In this document: positions 45,412 to 55,619 of the stretch, one piece after another
Layout of the letters: each line of letters starts with the position of its first letter
Numbering within the stretch: the stretch's first letter is position 1
Assembly: GCF_023223645.1 (NCBI RefSeq)
Contig: NZ_JALKBY010000001.1
Span: 203,655 to 267,654 of the forward strand
Reading direction: 5' to 3'
Source: Natroniella sulfidigena
GTDB taxonomy: Bacteria; Bacillota; Halanaerobiia; Halobacteroidales; Halobacteroidaceae
Length of the DNA: 64,000 nt
The notes under the pieces: model-generated
Told to the model about the DNA's origin: nothing
The model's input: the letters and a program-made list of their open reading frames with translations, nothing else
The model's database searches: none
Translations under genes and position numbers: made by a program

Positions 45412-47568
45412 ATGTCTCTACAAAAATTATTAACGGAGGTAGAATCTTATACTGAAAATCCTAATTTAGAATTAATTGAAGAAGCTTATCATTATGCTAA
45501 AGAGTTTCATCAAGGACAGTATCGGGTTTCAGGGGAGCCCTTTGTCAGTCATCCCCTGAATGTAGCTCAAATAATGGCTGAACTAGAGTTGGATGTAATC
45601 TCAATTGTAGGAGCATTATTGCATGATGTAGTGGAAGATACAGAGGTGACTGAAGCTGAGTTAGAAAAAGAGTTTGGATCAGAAGTTACATTACTTGTCA
45701 GTGGGGTAACTAAACTCAGTAAGATTGACTTTAAGTCGCGAGAAGAGCATCAAGCTGAAAGCTTGCGAAAGATGTTTTTGGCTATGGCTAAAGATATTCG
45801 GGTGATTTTAATAAAATTAGCGGATAGATTGCATAATATGCGTACTTTACAGTATTTATCTGAGGAAAAACAGAAGATTAAAGCTACGGAGACCCTTGAA
45901 ATTTATGCTCCTTTGGCCCATAGATTAGGGATGTCTCGTTTGAAATGGGAATTAGAAGATCTAAGCTTTAGATATTTAGAACCTAATAAATATTATGAAC
46001 TAGTTAATAAAGTAGCTAAGAATAGAGATGAGCGAGAAAGCTATATAGAAAATGTTATTGATCAAGTAAATAATAAATTACTTGAAGTAGGGATTAAGGC
46101 TAAAATATATGGTAGACCGAAACATTTATATAGTATTTATCAAAAGATGGTCAAGCAAGATAAAGAATTTAGGGAAATATATGATTTGACGGCTTTAAGG
46201 GTGATTGTTAATTCAGTTAAAGAATGTTATCAAACTTTAGGGTTGATTCATGATTTGTGGAATCCAATGCCAGGACGGATTAAAGATTATGTAGCAATGC
46301 CTAAATCAAATATGTATCAGTCACTACATACAACAGTGATTGGCCCTAAGGGTGAACCATTAGAAATTCAGATTAGAACTTGGGAGATGCATCGGACTGC
46401 TGAATACGGAATTGCTGCTCATTGGCGTTATAAATCAGGGAATCAAAAAGAACAGGATTTTGAAGAGAAGATATCCTGGTTACGACAGTTATTAGAATGG
46501 CAAAAGGATTTACAGGATGCCAAGGAGTTTATGGAAACTTTAAAGGTTGACTTATTTGAGGATGAGGTCTTTGTTTTTACTCCTAACGGGGATGTTGTTT
46601 CCTTACCTAAAGGAGCCAGTCCTGTAGACTTTGCCTATAATATTCATACAGAGATTGGTCATAACTGTGTAGGGGCCAAAGTTAATGGCAAGATGATTCC
46701 TCTAGAATATAGATTAAAAAATGGTGATATAGTTGAGATTATAACTTCTGCTAATAGTGGGCCAAGTCGAGATTGGGTCAACTTTGTTAAAACCTCACGG
46801 GCCAAAAGTAAGATTAAACGCTGGTTTAGAAACCAAAGAAAAGAAGAGGTTGCTGCTAAGGGTAAGGAAATGCTAGAGACAAGGTTAAATAAAGAGGATG
46901 TCAATTTGAAGGAAGAAGAAAAGAATAAAAAGCTAAAGGAAATAGCGGAGAAGATAGGGGCTACTACAATTGAAAGCTTATATACTAAGATTGGTTATAA
47001 TAAAGTCTCTGTTTTAGATATTGTAAAGAAATTAAAGCCACAAAAAAAGAAACCATCTCCTGAAACTGAATTAAAGAAATTAAAAAAACACAGCAATATC
47101 AGTAATCGCTCTAGGAATAAGGGCGTTAGGGTTAAAGGGATGGATGATCTTTTGGTTAGGATTTCTAAATGTTGCAATCCTCTTCCTGGTGATCAAATTT
47201 CTGGTTATATCACTCGAGGGCGAGGAATTTCTGTTCATCGTTCTGATTGTCCAAATTTAAAAAACTTAATCGAGCAAGAAGAAGAAAGAATTATTGATGT
47301 AGAGTGGCATGTAGATCAAGAAACTTCTTATGAAGTAGAAATTGAAGTTGAAGCATGGAACCAACGTTCATTACTCAATGATTTGACATCAGTAATTTCA
47401 GAAGCTAAGATAAATATCACTTCAGCCAATGTACGAACAACTAAAGATAGATTAGCTTATATTAATATATCTTTAGAAATAAGTAGCTTAGAACACATGA
47501 AAGATATAATGAAAAAGTTAGAACAAACAGAAGGAGTGCTCAGTGTTCAACGGGCCAACCCAGCCTAA
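45412..47568 (+). CDS. relA: bifunctional (p)ppGpp synthetase/hydrolase
   Basis: A Rel enzyme that makes and degrades the stringent-response alarmone. The 718-residue protein has an N-terminal HD hydrolase (FVSHPLN, LLHDVVEDT at 70-76), the synthetase domain (YGRPKHLYSIYQKM; DLTALRVIV), a TGS domain (VFVFTPNGDVVSLPKGASPVDFAY), a zinc-finger/RRM-like region with KCCNPLPGD and a C-terminal ACT domain. The HD residues appear intact, so both activities are expected. Confidence 0.95.
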   Translation: MSLQKLLTEVESYTENPNLELIEEAYHYAKEFHQGQYRVSGEPFVSHPLNVAQIMAELELDVISIVGALLHDVVEDTEVTEAELEKEFGSEVTLLVSGVTKLSKIDFKSREEHQAESLRKMFLAMAKDIRVILIKLADRLHNMRTLQYLSEEKQKIKATETLEIYAPLAHRLGMSRLKWELEDLSFRYLEPNKYYELVNKVAKNRDERESYIENVIDQVNNKLLEVGIKAKIYGRPKHLYSIYQKMVKQDKEFREIYDLTALRVIVNSVKECYQTLGLIHDLWNPMPGRIKDYVAMPKSNMYQSLHTTVIGPKGEPLEIQIRTWEMHRTAEYGIAAHWRYKSGNQKEQDFEEKISWLRQLLEWQKDLQDAKEFMETLKVDLFEDEVFVFTPNGDVVSLPKGASPVDFAYNIHTEIGHNCVGAKVNGKMIPLEYRLKNGDIVEIITSANSGPSRDWVNFVKTSRAKSKIKRWFRNQRKEEVAAKGKEMLETRLNKEDVNLKEEEKNKKLKEIAEKIGATTIESLYTKIGYNKVSVLDIVKKLKPQKKKPSPETELKKLKKHSNISNRSRNKGVRVKGMDDLLVRISKCCNPLPGDQISGYITRGRGISVHRSDCPNLKNLIEQEEERIIDVEWHVDQETSYEVEIEVEAWNQRSLLNDLTSVISEAKINITSANVRTTKDRLAYINISLEISSLEHMKDIMKKLEQTEGVLSVQRANPA

Positions 47569-47588
47569 ATATCAAAGGAGGAGAGTAG

Positions 47589-48212
47589 ATGTTTACTAAA
47601 AGGTTATCTGTGGGCAATTTAGATGTAAATTGTTATATTGTTGCAGATGAAGAAACTAAAGAAGCGGTAGTGATTGATCCTGGAGCTGAAGCTAATAGGA
47701 TTTTAGAAATTATAGATGATAATGATTTTCAGGTTAAATATGTAATTAATACTCATGGACATAGTGATCATATTGCAGCTAATTCAGATATTATTGAAGC
47801 AACTAAGGCAGAATTATTGATTCATGAAGAGGATGCGGAGTTTTTACAGAACTCAGAGTTAAATCTTTCTTCTTTTATTGGGCTGATAGGACAAGAGCTA
47901 GACTGTCCTCCAGCAGATCGTTTACTGAAGGATGGTGAAGAAATTGAAGTTGGAAAGTTAACTTTTGAAGTGATCCATACCCCTGGTCATACCCCAGGTG
48001 GTATTTCTTTGCGGGTAGATGATATTCTATTTAGTGGAGATACCTTGTTTGCAATGGGAGTTGGTAGAGTTGATCTACCACGAAGTTCTCATCAAGCCTT
48101 GAGAGATTCAATTAATAAAATTCTAGCAATTAAAGAAGACTTAAAATTATATCCTGGTCATGGGCCAAGTTCAACTTTAGAGCAGACTAAAAAGCAGAAT
48201 TCTTATATCTAG
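47589..48212 (+). CDS. MBL-fold hydrolase, glyoxalase II-like
   Basis: A 207-residue metallo-beta-lactamase-fold protein with the dinuclear zinc motif THGHSDHIAAN (about residues 57-67), IHTPGHTPGGISL, FSGDTLF and LYPGHGPSST. It matches the short glyoxalase-II-like hydrolases often found after relA in Firmicutes. The true substrate is not known. It is 20 nt after relA and 14 nt before hemZ, so it is probably in the same operon. Confidence 0.88.
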   Translation: MFTKRLSVGNLDVNCYIVADEETKEAVVIDPGAEANRILEIIDDNDFQVKYVINTHGHSDHIAANSDIIEATKAELLIHEEDAEFLQNSELNLSSFIGLIGQELDCPPADRLLKDGEEIEVGKLTFEVIHTPGHTPGGISLRVDDILFSGDTLFAMGVGRVDLPRSSHQALRDSINKILAIKEDLKLYPGHGPSSTLEQTKKQNSYI

Positions 48213-48226
48213 GAAGGGTTTTAAAA

Positions 48227-49723
48227 GTGAAACTAGGATTAGATTTAGAAGATAAATATTATAATTCAGTTAAAAGTATGTTGAAAATTCTAACTCCTCA
48301 GCTGGATCTTTATCAGTTAAGTAAGTTATCAACTGCAGAAGTTGATTTAGCAATAACTGTTGATTTAGATCTCAGTCAAGGAATTAAAGTTCAAGCTAGT
48401 TTGATTGGAAATAGTTGCTATCAAAAACAGATCACAGATCAAGAAATTTTAGCTGATATTTATGATCAACAGGATTTTGCTAAAAGAGTTAAACATAGAA
48501 TTAAGCTGATTATTTTTAGAGTTTTAAGTGATTATTTTGATTATCCTTTAAGTCCTTGGGGTATTTTAATTGGAGTTCGTCCTACTAAGCTGGGACATTA
48601 TTTATTAAAGAGGGGCTTTAGTTATCAAGAGGTTGAAAAGAAATTTAAAGATATTTATGGTGTTGCCCAAGAAAAGAGCGAGTTATTAATTCAGGTTATT
48701 AAAACAGAACGAAATTATTTGCTTTCGCCTCAAGAAGTAAAAAAGAGAGTCAGTATTTACTTAGGAATTCCTTTTTGTCCAAGCAGGTGTAATTACTGCT
48801 CTTTTGCTTCTTATCCGATTAAAGAACATAAGGATTGTTTAAGTGATTTTTTAGCTGCTTTAAATTATGAGCTAGAGACTATAGGGCAACAGATTAAGGA
48901 TTTAGGATTGATAGTTGATACAATTTATATTGGTGGAGGAACTCCTACCGTTTTATCTGCTGATCAATTAGAGAATTTGTTAAGTAAGTTAACTGAAAAG
49001 TTTGTTACTGCTAAACTAAGAGAATGTACTGTGGAAGCAGGTAGAGTAGATACAATTAATCTGACTAAGTTGAAGTTATTAAAGGAGTTTGCTACTACTC
49101 GAATCAGCATTAATCCTCAAACAATGAATCAGACTACGTTAGATAGAATTGGTCGACAACATACAGTTGAGCGAGTGGAGGAAATTTTTAAGTTGGCCCG
49201 GCAACTTGGGTTTGATAATATCAATATGGACTTAATAGTTGGTTTGCCAGGAGAAAAAATTTCTGATTTAGCTGGGACTTTACAGCAAATCAAGAGATTA
49301 CAACCTGATAATTTAACTGTTCATACCATGGCGATCAAAAGAGCTTCTCAATTAAACCGGGATTTAGAGCAATCTGAACTACCAGCTAAGAAGGAAGTTG
49401 AGCAGATGTTGGCATTAACCAAAGAATCTGCTGAGCAATTAGGATTAAAACCTTATTATATGTATCGGCAAAAAAATACTTTAGCTAATTTAGAAAATGT
49501 AGGATTTGCAAAAGAAGGTAAGGAATCAATCTATAATATTTTGATGATGGAAGAAAACCAAACAACAATTGGTCTAGGAGGAGGAGCAGTAACTAAGCTG
49601 GTTGATCCTTCAGACTGGTCATTACAAAGATTAATTAACCCTAAGTCTCCTTACCAATATATTGGAGAGGTTGAGAAGAGGACGACTAAAAAGATGACTA
49701 AATTGACAAGTCTAATTAGATAA
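48227..49723 (+). CDS. hemZ: radical SAM coproporphyrinogen dehydrogenase HemZ-like
   Basis: A 498-residue radical SAM protein of the HemZ branch of oxygen-independent coproporphyrinogen oxidases. The cluster motif CPSRCNYC lies at residues 184-191, followed by YIGGGTPTVLSADQL, RISINPQTMNQTTL and NMDLIVGLPGE. The N-terminal 170 residues are the HemZ-specific extension. Haem synthesis genes are otherwise absent here, so its true substrate is uncertain. It starts at GTG 48227. Confidence 0.88.
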   Translation: MKLGLDLEDKYYNSVKSMLKILTPQLDLYQLSKLSTAEVDLAITVDLDLSQGIKVQASLIGNSCYQKQITDQEILADIYDQQDFAKRVKHRIKLIIFRVLSDYFDYPLSPWGILIGVRPTKLGHYLLKRGFSYQEVEKKFKDIYGVAQEKSELLIQVIKTERNYLLSPQEVKKRVSIYLGIPFCPSRCNYCSFASYPIKEHKDCLSDFLAALNYELETIGQQIKDLGLIVDTIYIGGGTPTVLSADQLENLLSKLTEKFVTAKLRECTVEAGRVDTINLTKLKLLKEFATTRISINPQTMNQTTLDRIGRQHTVERVEEIFKLARQLGFDNINMDLIVGLPGEKISDLAGTLQQIKRLQPDNLTVHTMAIKRASQLNRDLEQSELPAKKEVEQMLALTKESAEQLGLKPYYMYRQKNTLANLENVGFAKEGKESIYNILMMEENQTTIGLGGGAVTKLVDPSDWSLQRLINPKSPYQYIGEVEKRTTKKMTKLTSLIR

Positions 49724-49822
49724 GTTACAATAGTAGTTGAGTTTTTGAGTTGTTAAATTGTTATTAAGTCGATTAGGGATTAGTTTAAATTTATTTTTAT
49801 ATTAGATAGGGAGGAAAGTGAG

Positions 49823-51391
49823 ATGATTTTTAATTCATTGAGAAGTAATATGAAGATTGTAATTTATGTAGTGGTAATTACCTTCGCTTTAGGAGGAACT
49901 GTAGCATTTTTAGGTTTCTCTGGGAGTGGTAATTCTGCTGGGACACAAGGAGAACAACAGGTAGATCCACAAGGGCAAAGTGGGCCAATAGCAGTAGTTA
50001 ATGGTGAAGAAATTCCTTATCAAGAGTATAGCCAGCAATTAAATAATTATTTGCAACAATATGGTGGAGAAGTTAGTGGAGATCAGATTTTAGAATTGAA
50101 AGCTCAAGTTTTAAATAGTATGGTTGAACAGGAGTTAGTTTTACAAGAAGTTGAAAATAGAGGAATTGATCCGGTGGTAACTGACGAGGAAGTAGAAGAA
50201 CAAATAGATCAGATTATTGAGATGTATGCATCATCTGAAGAAGAATTTGAGCAGTTATTAGAGCAAAGTGGAGTTACTATTGAACAGGTAAAAGAAGATC
50301 TTAGAATTAATTTAGCACACCAAAAAGGAATAGAAAAGTTAATAGACCAGGTTCAAGATGGAGCTGAAGTAAGTGAAGATGAATTAACTCAGAGTCTTGA
50401 AGAGGTAACAGCAAGCCATATTTTAATCCAAACAGATGATAAGACTGACGAAGAAGCTAAAGCTAAAGCAGAAGAAGTATTGGAATTAGTCAATGAAGGA
50501 AGAGATTTTGCTGAATTGGCAGAAGAATATTCTGAAGGACCATCTGCTCAACAAGGTGGAGATTTAGGTTCATTTGGGCAAGGAGAAATGGTTCCTGAAT
50601 TTGAAGATGCAGCATTTGCTTTAGAAGTAGGAGAGATAAGTGATTTAGTTAAAAGTGAGTTTGGATATCATATTATTAAAGTGACTGATAGATATGAAGT
50701 TTCTGATGAAGAGATTGCTGAGCGAAGAGAAGAATTAATAGACGAAATGTTAGCAGAAAAACAAAGGAAGACACTTGATGATTTAGTAGCTGAATTGAAA
50801 GAAGATGCTGAAATTGAGGTTAAAGATAATGAGCTTGAGGCATTTAATGCTGCCCAAGATGGTGACTATGAGCAAGCATTAGCTAGTTATAAAGATGCTA
50901 TTGCTGAAAATCCAAATGCTTATTATTTGTATAATAATTTAGCTGAAGTCTATCAAGCAAAGGGAGATAGAGAAGAAGTAGTTACAACTTATCAAGAAGC
51001 TATTGATAGATATCCTGAACAAGTAAGCTTTTATAAGAATTTAGGTCAGTTATATTTAGAAGATGATGAGGTTGAACAAGCAATTGATATTTATCAGCAA
51101 GGTTTAGCTGAGAATGAAGATGAAGCTGAATTGTATCTATTGCTCGGAGATTTATATCGTCAAGAGGAAGATGATGAAAAGGCACTTGAAAATTATGAGC
51201 AATTTGCTAATTTATCCGGTGATGATTTAATGGGTTATTATAGATTGCATAATGCTTATCAAGAGATGGGATTAGAAGAGAAAGCTGAAGAAAAATTAAA
51301 TAAGATAGAAGAGTTACAGCAAAATATGCAACAACAGATGCAACAGCAACAAGGTGAAGCTCTAGAAATTGAAGATAGTGAGTTAGAATAA
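49823..51391 (+). CDS. membrane-anchored SurA/PrsA-type peptidylprolyl isomerase with TPR tail
   Basis: A 522-residue foldase-like protein. It has an N-terminal membrane anchor (about 11-33), a SurA N-terminal-like helical region (about 55-190), a parvulin rotamase domain (about 197-290: ASHILIQT, GGDLGSFGQGEMVPEFEDAAF, FGYHIIKV) and tetratricopeptide repeats (about 340-490), ending in a Gln-rich tail. It probably aids folding of exported proteins. The TPR tail makes it larger than ordinary PrsA. It precedes hisS by 30 nt. Confidence 0.88.
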   Translation: MIFNSLRSNMKIVIYVVVITFALGGTVAFLGFSGSGNSAGTQGEQQVDPQGQSGPIAVVNGEEIPYQEYSQQLNNYLQQYGGEVSGDQILELKAQVLNSMVEQELVLQEVENRGIDPVVTDEEVEEQIDQIIEMYASSEEEFEQLLEQSGVTIEQVKEDLRINLAHQKGIEKLIDQVQDGAEVSEDELTQSLEEVTASHILIQTDDKTDEEAKAKAEEVLELVNEGRDFAELAEEYSEGPSAQQGGDLGSFGQGEMVPEFEDAAFALEVGEISDLVKSEFGYHIIKVTDRYEVSDEEIAERREELIDEMLAEKQRKTLDDLVAELKEDAEIEVKDNELEAFNAAQDGDYEQALASYKDAIAENPNAYYLYNNLAEVYQAKGDREEVVTTYQEAIDRYPEQVSFYKNLGQLYLEDDEVEQAIDIYQQGLAENEDEAELYLLLGDLYRQEEDDEKALENYEQFANLSGDDLMGYYRLHNAYQEMGLEEKAEEKLNKIEELQQNMQQQMQQQQGEALEIEDSELE

Positions 51392-51421
51392 ATTGTTTGC
51401 TAGTTTTAGAGGAGGGTTAAA

Positions 51422-52684
51422 ATGAAGGTTAGAGCTCCAAGAGGAACTAATGATCTATTACCTCAAGATACTGCCAAATGGCAGTATCTTGAGGATAAAT
51501 CAAGAGAGATATTTACATGTTATAATTATCAAGAGATTAGAACTCCAATCTTTGAAGCAACAGATTTATTTAGGCGAGGAATTGGAGAAGCAACTGATAT
51601 TGTTGAAAAAGAGATGTATACTTTTACTGATAAAGGTGGAAGAAGTATTACTTTAAGGCCTGAAGGAACTGCTTCAGTGATGCGGTCATTTTTAGAGAAT
51701 AAAATCTATGGACATGCACAACCAACTAAATATTTTTATACAGGGCCAATGTTCAGATATGAAAGGCCACAATCAGGTCGCTATAGACAATTTCATCAGA
51801 TTGGAGTTGAAGCCTTAGGGGCTGATAATCCAGCTATTGATGCTGAAATTATAGCTTTAGGAATTCAGTTTTTGACTGAGTTAGGATTAGAAGATTTAGA
51901 GGTTCACCTTAACAGTGTAGGTTGTCCAGAATGTCGTAAGAATTATAGAGATAAATTATTAGATTATTTTAAACCGTACTTAGAAGAGCTTTGCTCAGAC
52001 TGTCAAGATAGATATGAGCGTAATCCATTACGAATTCTTGATTGTAAAGCTGATCGTGGACAAGAATTTATACAAGATGCTCCTAAAATATATGAAGAGT
52101 TATGTACGGAATGTGATCAACACTTTAAGCAAGTGCAACAACATCTTGATCTATTAGATATTGATTATATGTTGGATGCTCGATTGGTAAGAGGGCTTGA
52201 TTATTATACCAAAACTGCTTTTGAGGTGATCTATAAAGGGTTAGGAGCCCAAGATACTATCTTTGGTGGAGGTCGGTATGATGGGTTGGCCCAAGAAGTA
52301 GGTGGGCGTGATATTCCTGGAATCGGTTTTGCTATGGGGGTAGAAAGAATCTTATTAACTTTAGAAGAGCAAGGTATTGAATTACCAATTGATCAAAGCA
52401 TAGATTTATTTATTACTACAATTGGTGAGGAAGCTGAACAAGCTGCCTTTAAGTATCTTTACTCTTTACGCCAAGCTGGCTTAAAGGTTGAAATGGATTA
52501 TTTAGGTCGTAGTGTTAAAGGGCAGATGAAATGTGCTGATCGTAATAATGCTAATTATAGTATTATTTTAGGTGGAGATGAATTAAATAAAGGTGTAGCT
52601 ACTATTAGAAATATGAAATCTGGAGAGCAAGTAGAGATTAAATTAGATAACTTAGTTCAAGAAATGAAAGAGCTAATAGAATAG
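51422..52684 (+). CDS. hisS: histidine--tRNA ligase
   Basis: A class II synthetase that charges tRNA-His. The 420-residue protein has the N-terminal [12 protein letters not shown], motif 2 ([21 protein letters not shown]), the histidine-binding [14 protein letters not shown], and motif 3 ([12 protein letters not shown]), with a C-terminal anticodon domain. A long palindrome lies within codons 14-25. No T-box was seen upstream. The hisS-aspS pair is standard in Firmicutes. Confidence 0.97.
   Translation: MKVRAPRGTNDLLPQDTAKWQYLEDKSREIFTCYNYQEIRTPIFEATDLFRRGIGEATDIVEKEMYTFTDKGGRSITLRPEGTASVMRSFLENKIYGHAQPTKYFYTGPMFRYERPQSGRYRQFHQIGVEALGADNPAIDAEIIALGIQFLTELGLEDLEVHLNSVGCPECRKNYRDKLLDYFKPYLEELCSDCQDRYERNPLRILDCKADRGQEFIQDAPKIYEELCTECDQHFKQVQQHLDLLDIDYMLDARLVRGLDYYTKTAFEVIYKGLGAQDTIFGGGRYDGLAQEVGGRDIPGIGFAMGVERILLTLEEQGIELPIDQSIDLFITTIGEEAEQAAFKYLYSLRQAGLKVEMDYLGRSVKGQMKCADRNNANYSIILGGDELNKGVATIRNMKSGEQVEIKLDNLVQEMKELIE
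51461..51494 (+). repeat. 34-nt palindrome inside the 5' end of hisS
   Basis: CCTCAAGATACTGCCA and TGGCAGTATCTTGAGG form a perfect 16-bp inverted repeat with a 2-nt centre, 39 nt after the start codon. It encodes [12 protein letters not shown]. Confidence 0.85.
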
Positions 52685-52700
52685 TCTAGGAGGGAATATA

Positions 52701-54488
52701 ATGAGTGGAATGAAAGATTTAGTAAGAACCCATTCCTGTAAAAATTTAGGAATTGAACAGGTGGGCGAAGAAGTTACTCTGATGGGATGGGTACAAAGAA
52801 GAAGAGATCATGGAGGAGTTATTTTTGTAGATTTAAGAGATAGATATGGATTGGTACAAGTTGTTTTTAATCCTGAAATAGCAGCTGAGACATTTGATTT
52901 AGCCAATCAATTGAGAAAAGAATATGTAATAGCTGTTACAGGAGAAGTTATAGCTCGGCCTGAAGAGATGGTTAATGAAGATTTAAATACTGGAAAGATA
53001 GAAGTTCATGTAGAAGAATTACATATTTTTGATGAGGCTGAGACTCCTCCGTTCTTAATTGAAGATGAAATTAATGTAGGGGAAGAAGTAAGGTTACAGT
53101 ATAGATACTTGGATTTAAGAAGAAATAAGATGCAGGAAAATTTAAAGTTGCGACATCAAGTAAAAAAATCTGTTAGAGATTATTTAGATCAGAAAGATTT
53201 CTTAGAGATAGAAACACCTATGTTGACTAAAAGCACCCCTGAGGGAGCTCGTGATTTTTTGGTGCCTAGTCGCTTACATACAGGAGAGTTCTTTGCTCTA
53301 CCCCAATCTCCACAATTATTTAAACAGTTATTGATGGTCTCTGGAATGGAAAGGTATTATCAAATTGTCCGTTGTTTTAGAGATGAAGATTTAAGAGCTG
53401 ACCGTCAGCCTGAATTTACTCAAATTGATTTAGAAATGTCCTTTATGAACCAAGAAGAGATCTTAGAATTGGTAGAGCAGATGATGGAAGAGATGTTTAA
53501 AGCAGTTGGTTTTGAAGTACCGGCTGAATTTCCACGTATGACTTATCAAGAAGCAATTGAGCGTTATGGAACTGATAGACCGGATACTAGATTTGGACTG
53601 GAGTTAGTGGATCTTTCAGAAGTTGTAGAAGATAGTGAATTCAACGTCTTCAGTGGGACTGTTGCTAATGGTGGATTAGTCAAGGGGATTAATGCTAAGG
53701 GAGCTGCTGATTTTTCTAGAAAAGATATCGATGAACTAACTGATTTTGTTGGTATTTATGGAGCTAAAGGGTTAGCTTGGATTAAAGTTGAAGAGGATGG
53801 AGTTAATTCTCAAATTGCTAAATTCTTATCTGAAGAAGAGTTAACTGGTATTTTAGATGAAATGGAAGCAGAAGCTGGAGATCTATTATTATTTGTAGCG
53901 GATAATCCTACTGTCGTTGCTGCTGCATTAGGTAATTTAAGATTAGAGTTAGCGGATAGATTAGATCTAATTGATCATGAGCAATTTGAATTCTTATGGG
54001 TTACAGATTTCCCATTGTTAGAGTGGGATGATGAAGAGAAGAGATATGTTTCATTACACCATCCATTCACTATGCCTAAAGAGGATGATATTTCATTATT
54101 AGATACGGCACCTGAAGAGGTTACAGCTCAAGCTTATGATTTAGTCTTAAATGGAATTGAAATTGGTGGGGGAAGTATTAGAATTAATGACCGTCAATTA
54201 CAGGAGAAGATCTTTGGATTATTAGAGATGGGTCAAGAGGAGATTGAAGAAAAGTTTTCCTTCTTGCTAGAAGCTTTTGAATATGGTGCTCCACCACATG
54301 GAGGAATTGCTTTTGGTCTTGATCGTTTAGTAATGCTACTTGGTAGGCTAAAGAGTATTCGTGATGTAATTGCATTCCCTAAAACTCAGCGGGCTACCTG
54401 TATTTTGACTGATGCTCCTTCGCCAGTAGCTGAAAAGCAATTAGAGGAGTTAAATCTTGAAGTTGAGGAAGAGATAGAGTTAGATTAA
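52701..54488 (+). CDS. aspS: aspartate--tRNA ligase, bacterial type
   Basis: A 595-residue class II synthetase for tRNA-Asp (possibly also tRNA-Asn). It has an N-terminal OB anticodon domain ([24 protein letters not shown]), motif 2 region ([24 protein letters not shown]), a GAD insertion (about 290-420) and motif 3 ([14 protein letters not shown]). The ATG follows TAGGAGGG. It is the last gene before 6S RNA. Confidence 0.97.
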   Translation: MSGMKDLVRTHSCKNLGIEQVGEEVTLMGWVQRRRDHGGVIFVDLRDRYGLVQVVFNPEIAAETFDLANQLRKEYVIAVTGEVIARPEEMVNEDLNTGKIEVHVEELHIFDEAETPPFLIEDEINVGEEVRLQYRYLDLRRNKMQENLKLRHQVKKSVRDYLDQKDFLEIETPMLTKSTPEGARDFLVPSRLHTGEFFALPQSPQLFKQLLMVSGMERYYQIVRCFRDEDLRADRQPEFTQIDLEMSFMNQEEILELVEQMMEEMFKAVGFEVPAEFPRMTYQEAIERYGTDRPDTRFGLELVDLSEVVEDSEFNVFSGTVANGGLVKGINAKGAADFSRKDIDELTDFVGIYGAKGLAWIKVEEDGVNSQIAKFLSEEELTGILDEMEAEAGDLLLFVADNPTVVAAALGNLRLELADRLDLIDHEQFEFLWVTDFPLLEWDDEEKRYVSLHHPFTMPKEDDISLLDTAPEEVTAQAYDLVLNGIEIGGGSIRINDRQLQEKIFGLLEMGQEEIEEKFSFLLEAFEYGAPPHGGIAFGLDRLVMLLGRLKSIRDVIAFPKTQRATCILTDAPSPVAEKQLEELNLEVEEEIELD

Positions 54489-54557
54489 ATTATTTTGAGT
54501 GACAGTTTTTTCATTAATTGAAAATCTTATTTTAGATACTAATTTTACTTGAGATGT

Positions 54558-54586
54558 TTGAAAAAGTATGATATTATTTATATAAA
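54558..54586 (+). promoter_or_regulatory. promoter of 6S RNA
   Basis: TTGAAA (54558-54563), 17 nt, TATAAA (54581-54586). The start is expected near 54593, at the head of the 6S RNA. Confidence 0.75.
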
Positions 54587-54592
54587 GTTAGA

Positions 54593-54782
54593 GGGAACAT
54601 TTGTTCTGCGATGTTCGTGAGTGGATTTATATTTTGCCTAACAGCTTATTATAAGGGAGCCTGGTCTCCATTTGTGGCGTATAAGCCATCTTAGAATGGA
54701 CATATAAATCAGATGGGAGGGCACCCACTTAAACAATTGAGAGCAAATAAATAAGTCTAATGCGGCATTGTGGAATTATTCT
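54593..54782 (+). ncRNA. ssrS: 6S RNA
   Basis: A regulator that mimics an open promoter and binds sigma-70-type RNA polymerase. The 5' strand has TTCTGCGATGTTCGTGAGTGG and the 3' strand ends in AATGCGGCATTGTGGAATTAT. These resemble the closing-stem strands of known 6S RNAs, such as E. coli CTGAGATGTTCGCAAGCGG and GGCGGCATCTC. The internal TTGTGGCGTATAAGCC and the position between aspS and a 5-FCL gene support the call. The ends are approximate. It accounts for most of the 403-nt gap. Confidence 0.85.
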
Positions 54783-54810
54783 AAAGTCTAGCCATATATG
54801 GCTAGACTTT
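54783..54810 (+). terminator. terminator of 6S RNA
   Basis: A perfect 28-nt palindrome (AAAGTCTAGCCATA with TATGGCTAGACTTT). The trailing T tract is weak. Confidence 0.75.
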
Positions 54811-54891
54811 ACTATTATATGGACTATCTTTTTAGACTTGTAATAACTTTGTTCTTAGATGATAATTTGACTGTCAAAAGGGGGCTGTTAG

Positions 54892-55464
54892 ATGTTAGCA
54901 GAAAAGAAGAAAGAACAGCGGCAAATGGCGACGAAGTATCGGCAAAGGTTGACAGATAGAGAATTGCTAAAAAAGAGTATGGAGATTAAAAAGAAGTTAT
55001 TTGAGTTAGAGGAGTTTGAGGCTGCAGAAAATATAATGTTCTTTGTCTCTTTTAATAATGAAGTTAGAACAGAATTTATGATTAAAGAAGCTCTTAAACT
55101 GGGCAAGAATGTAATCCTTCCGATTACTGATCGAGAAGAGAATAGATTATTACTATCTCAATTAGAGGATTATGATCAGGAGTTAGAGGAGAGTACTTAT
55201 GGGATTTTAGAACCTAAAGAAGAATATATTAGGTTAATAGAACCTACTGAGTTAGATTTAGTAGTCTCTCCAGGGTTAGCTTTTGATCGAGAACTGAATC
55301 GCTTAGGTTATGGTGGGGGATATTATGATCGCTTGTTATCTCAAGCACCGCAGGCAGATAAAGTTGCTATTGCTTTTCATATTCAGATTGTAGATGAAGT
55401 TGTTGTAGGGGATTATGACATTCCAATGGATAAAGTAGTTACGGAACAAGAAGTTATTGAGTAA
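54892..55464 (+). CDS. 5-formyltetrahydrofolate cyclo-ligase
   Basis: A 190-residue enzyme that converts 5-formyl-THF to 5,10-methenyl-THF with ATP. Motifs are the N-terminal basic helix (AEKKKEQRQMATKYRQRL), FVSFNNEVRTEFMI, LVVSPGLAFDRELNRLGYGGG and YYDRLL. A short GGGGG-type site precedes the ATG. It lies just after 6S RNA, the same neighbour pair as ssrS-ygfA of proteobacteria. Confidence 0.92.
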   Translation: MLAEKKKEQRQMATKYRQRLTDRELLKKSMEIKKKLFELEEFEAAENIMFFVSFNNEVRTEFMIKEALKLGKNVILPITDREENRLLLSQLEDYDQELEESTYGILEPKEEYIRLIEPTELDLVVSPGLAFDRELNRLGYGGGYYDRLLSQAPQADKVAIAFHIQIVDEVVVGDYDIPMDKVVTEQEVIE

Positions 55465-55527
55465 TTTGGACTACATAGATGAAGGAGTTTAAATTAATTG
55501 GCTTTAATATATTATTTTAAGACTAGG

Positions 55528-55562
55528 AAGGATATCCTTTAATTTATTTAGAGGATATCCTT
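55528..55562 (+). terminator. hairpin terminator after the 5-FCL gene
   Basis: AAGGATATCCT and AGGATATCCTT form an 11-bp stem with a 13-nt AT-rich loop. The T tract is weak. Confidence 0.6.
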
Positions 55563-55619
55563 GTTCTATTCTAAAAGTTAATTATAAGTATAACGTGATT
55601 AAAAAAGAGAGGTGAAAGA

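Noticed and set aside
54888..55106. 72-residue - strand ORF opposite the 5-FCL gene
   Set aside because: It is antisense to the conserved N-terminal basic helix of the real gene and lacks a ribosome site.
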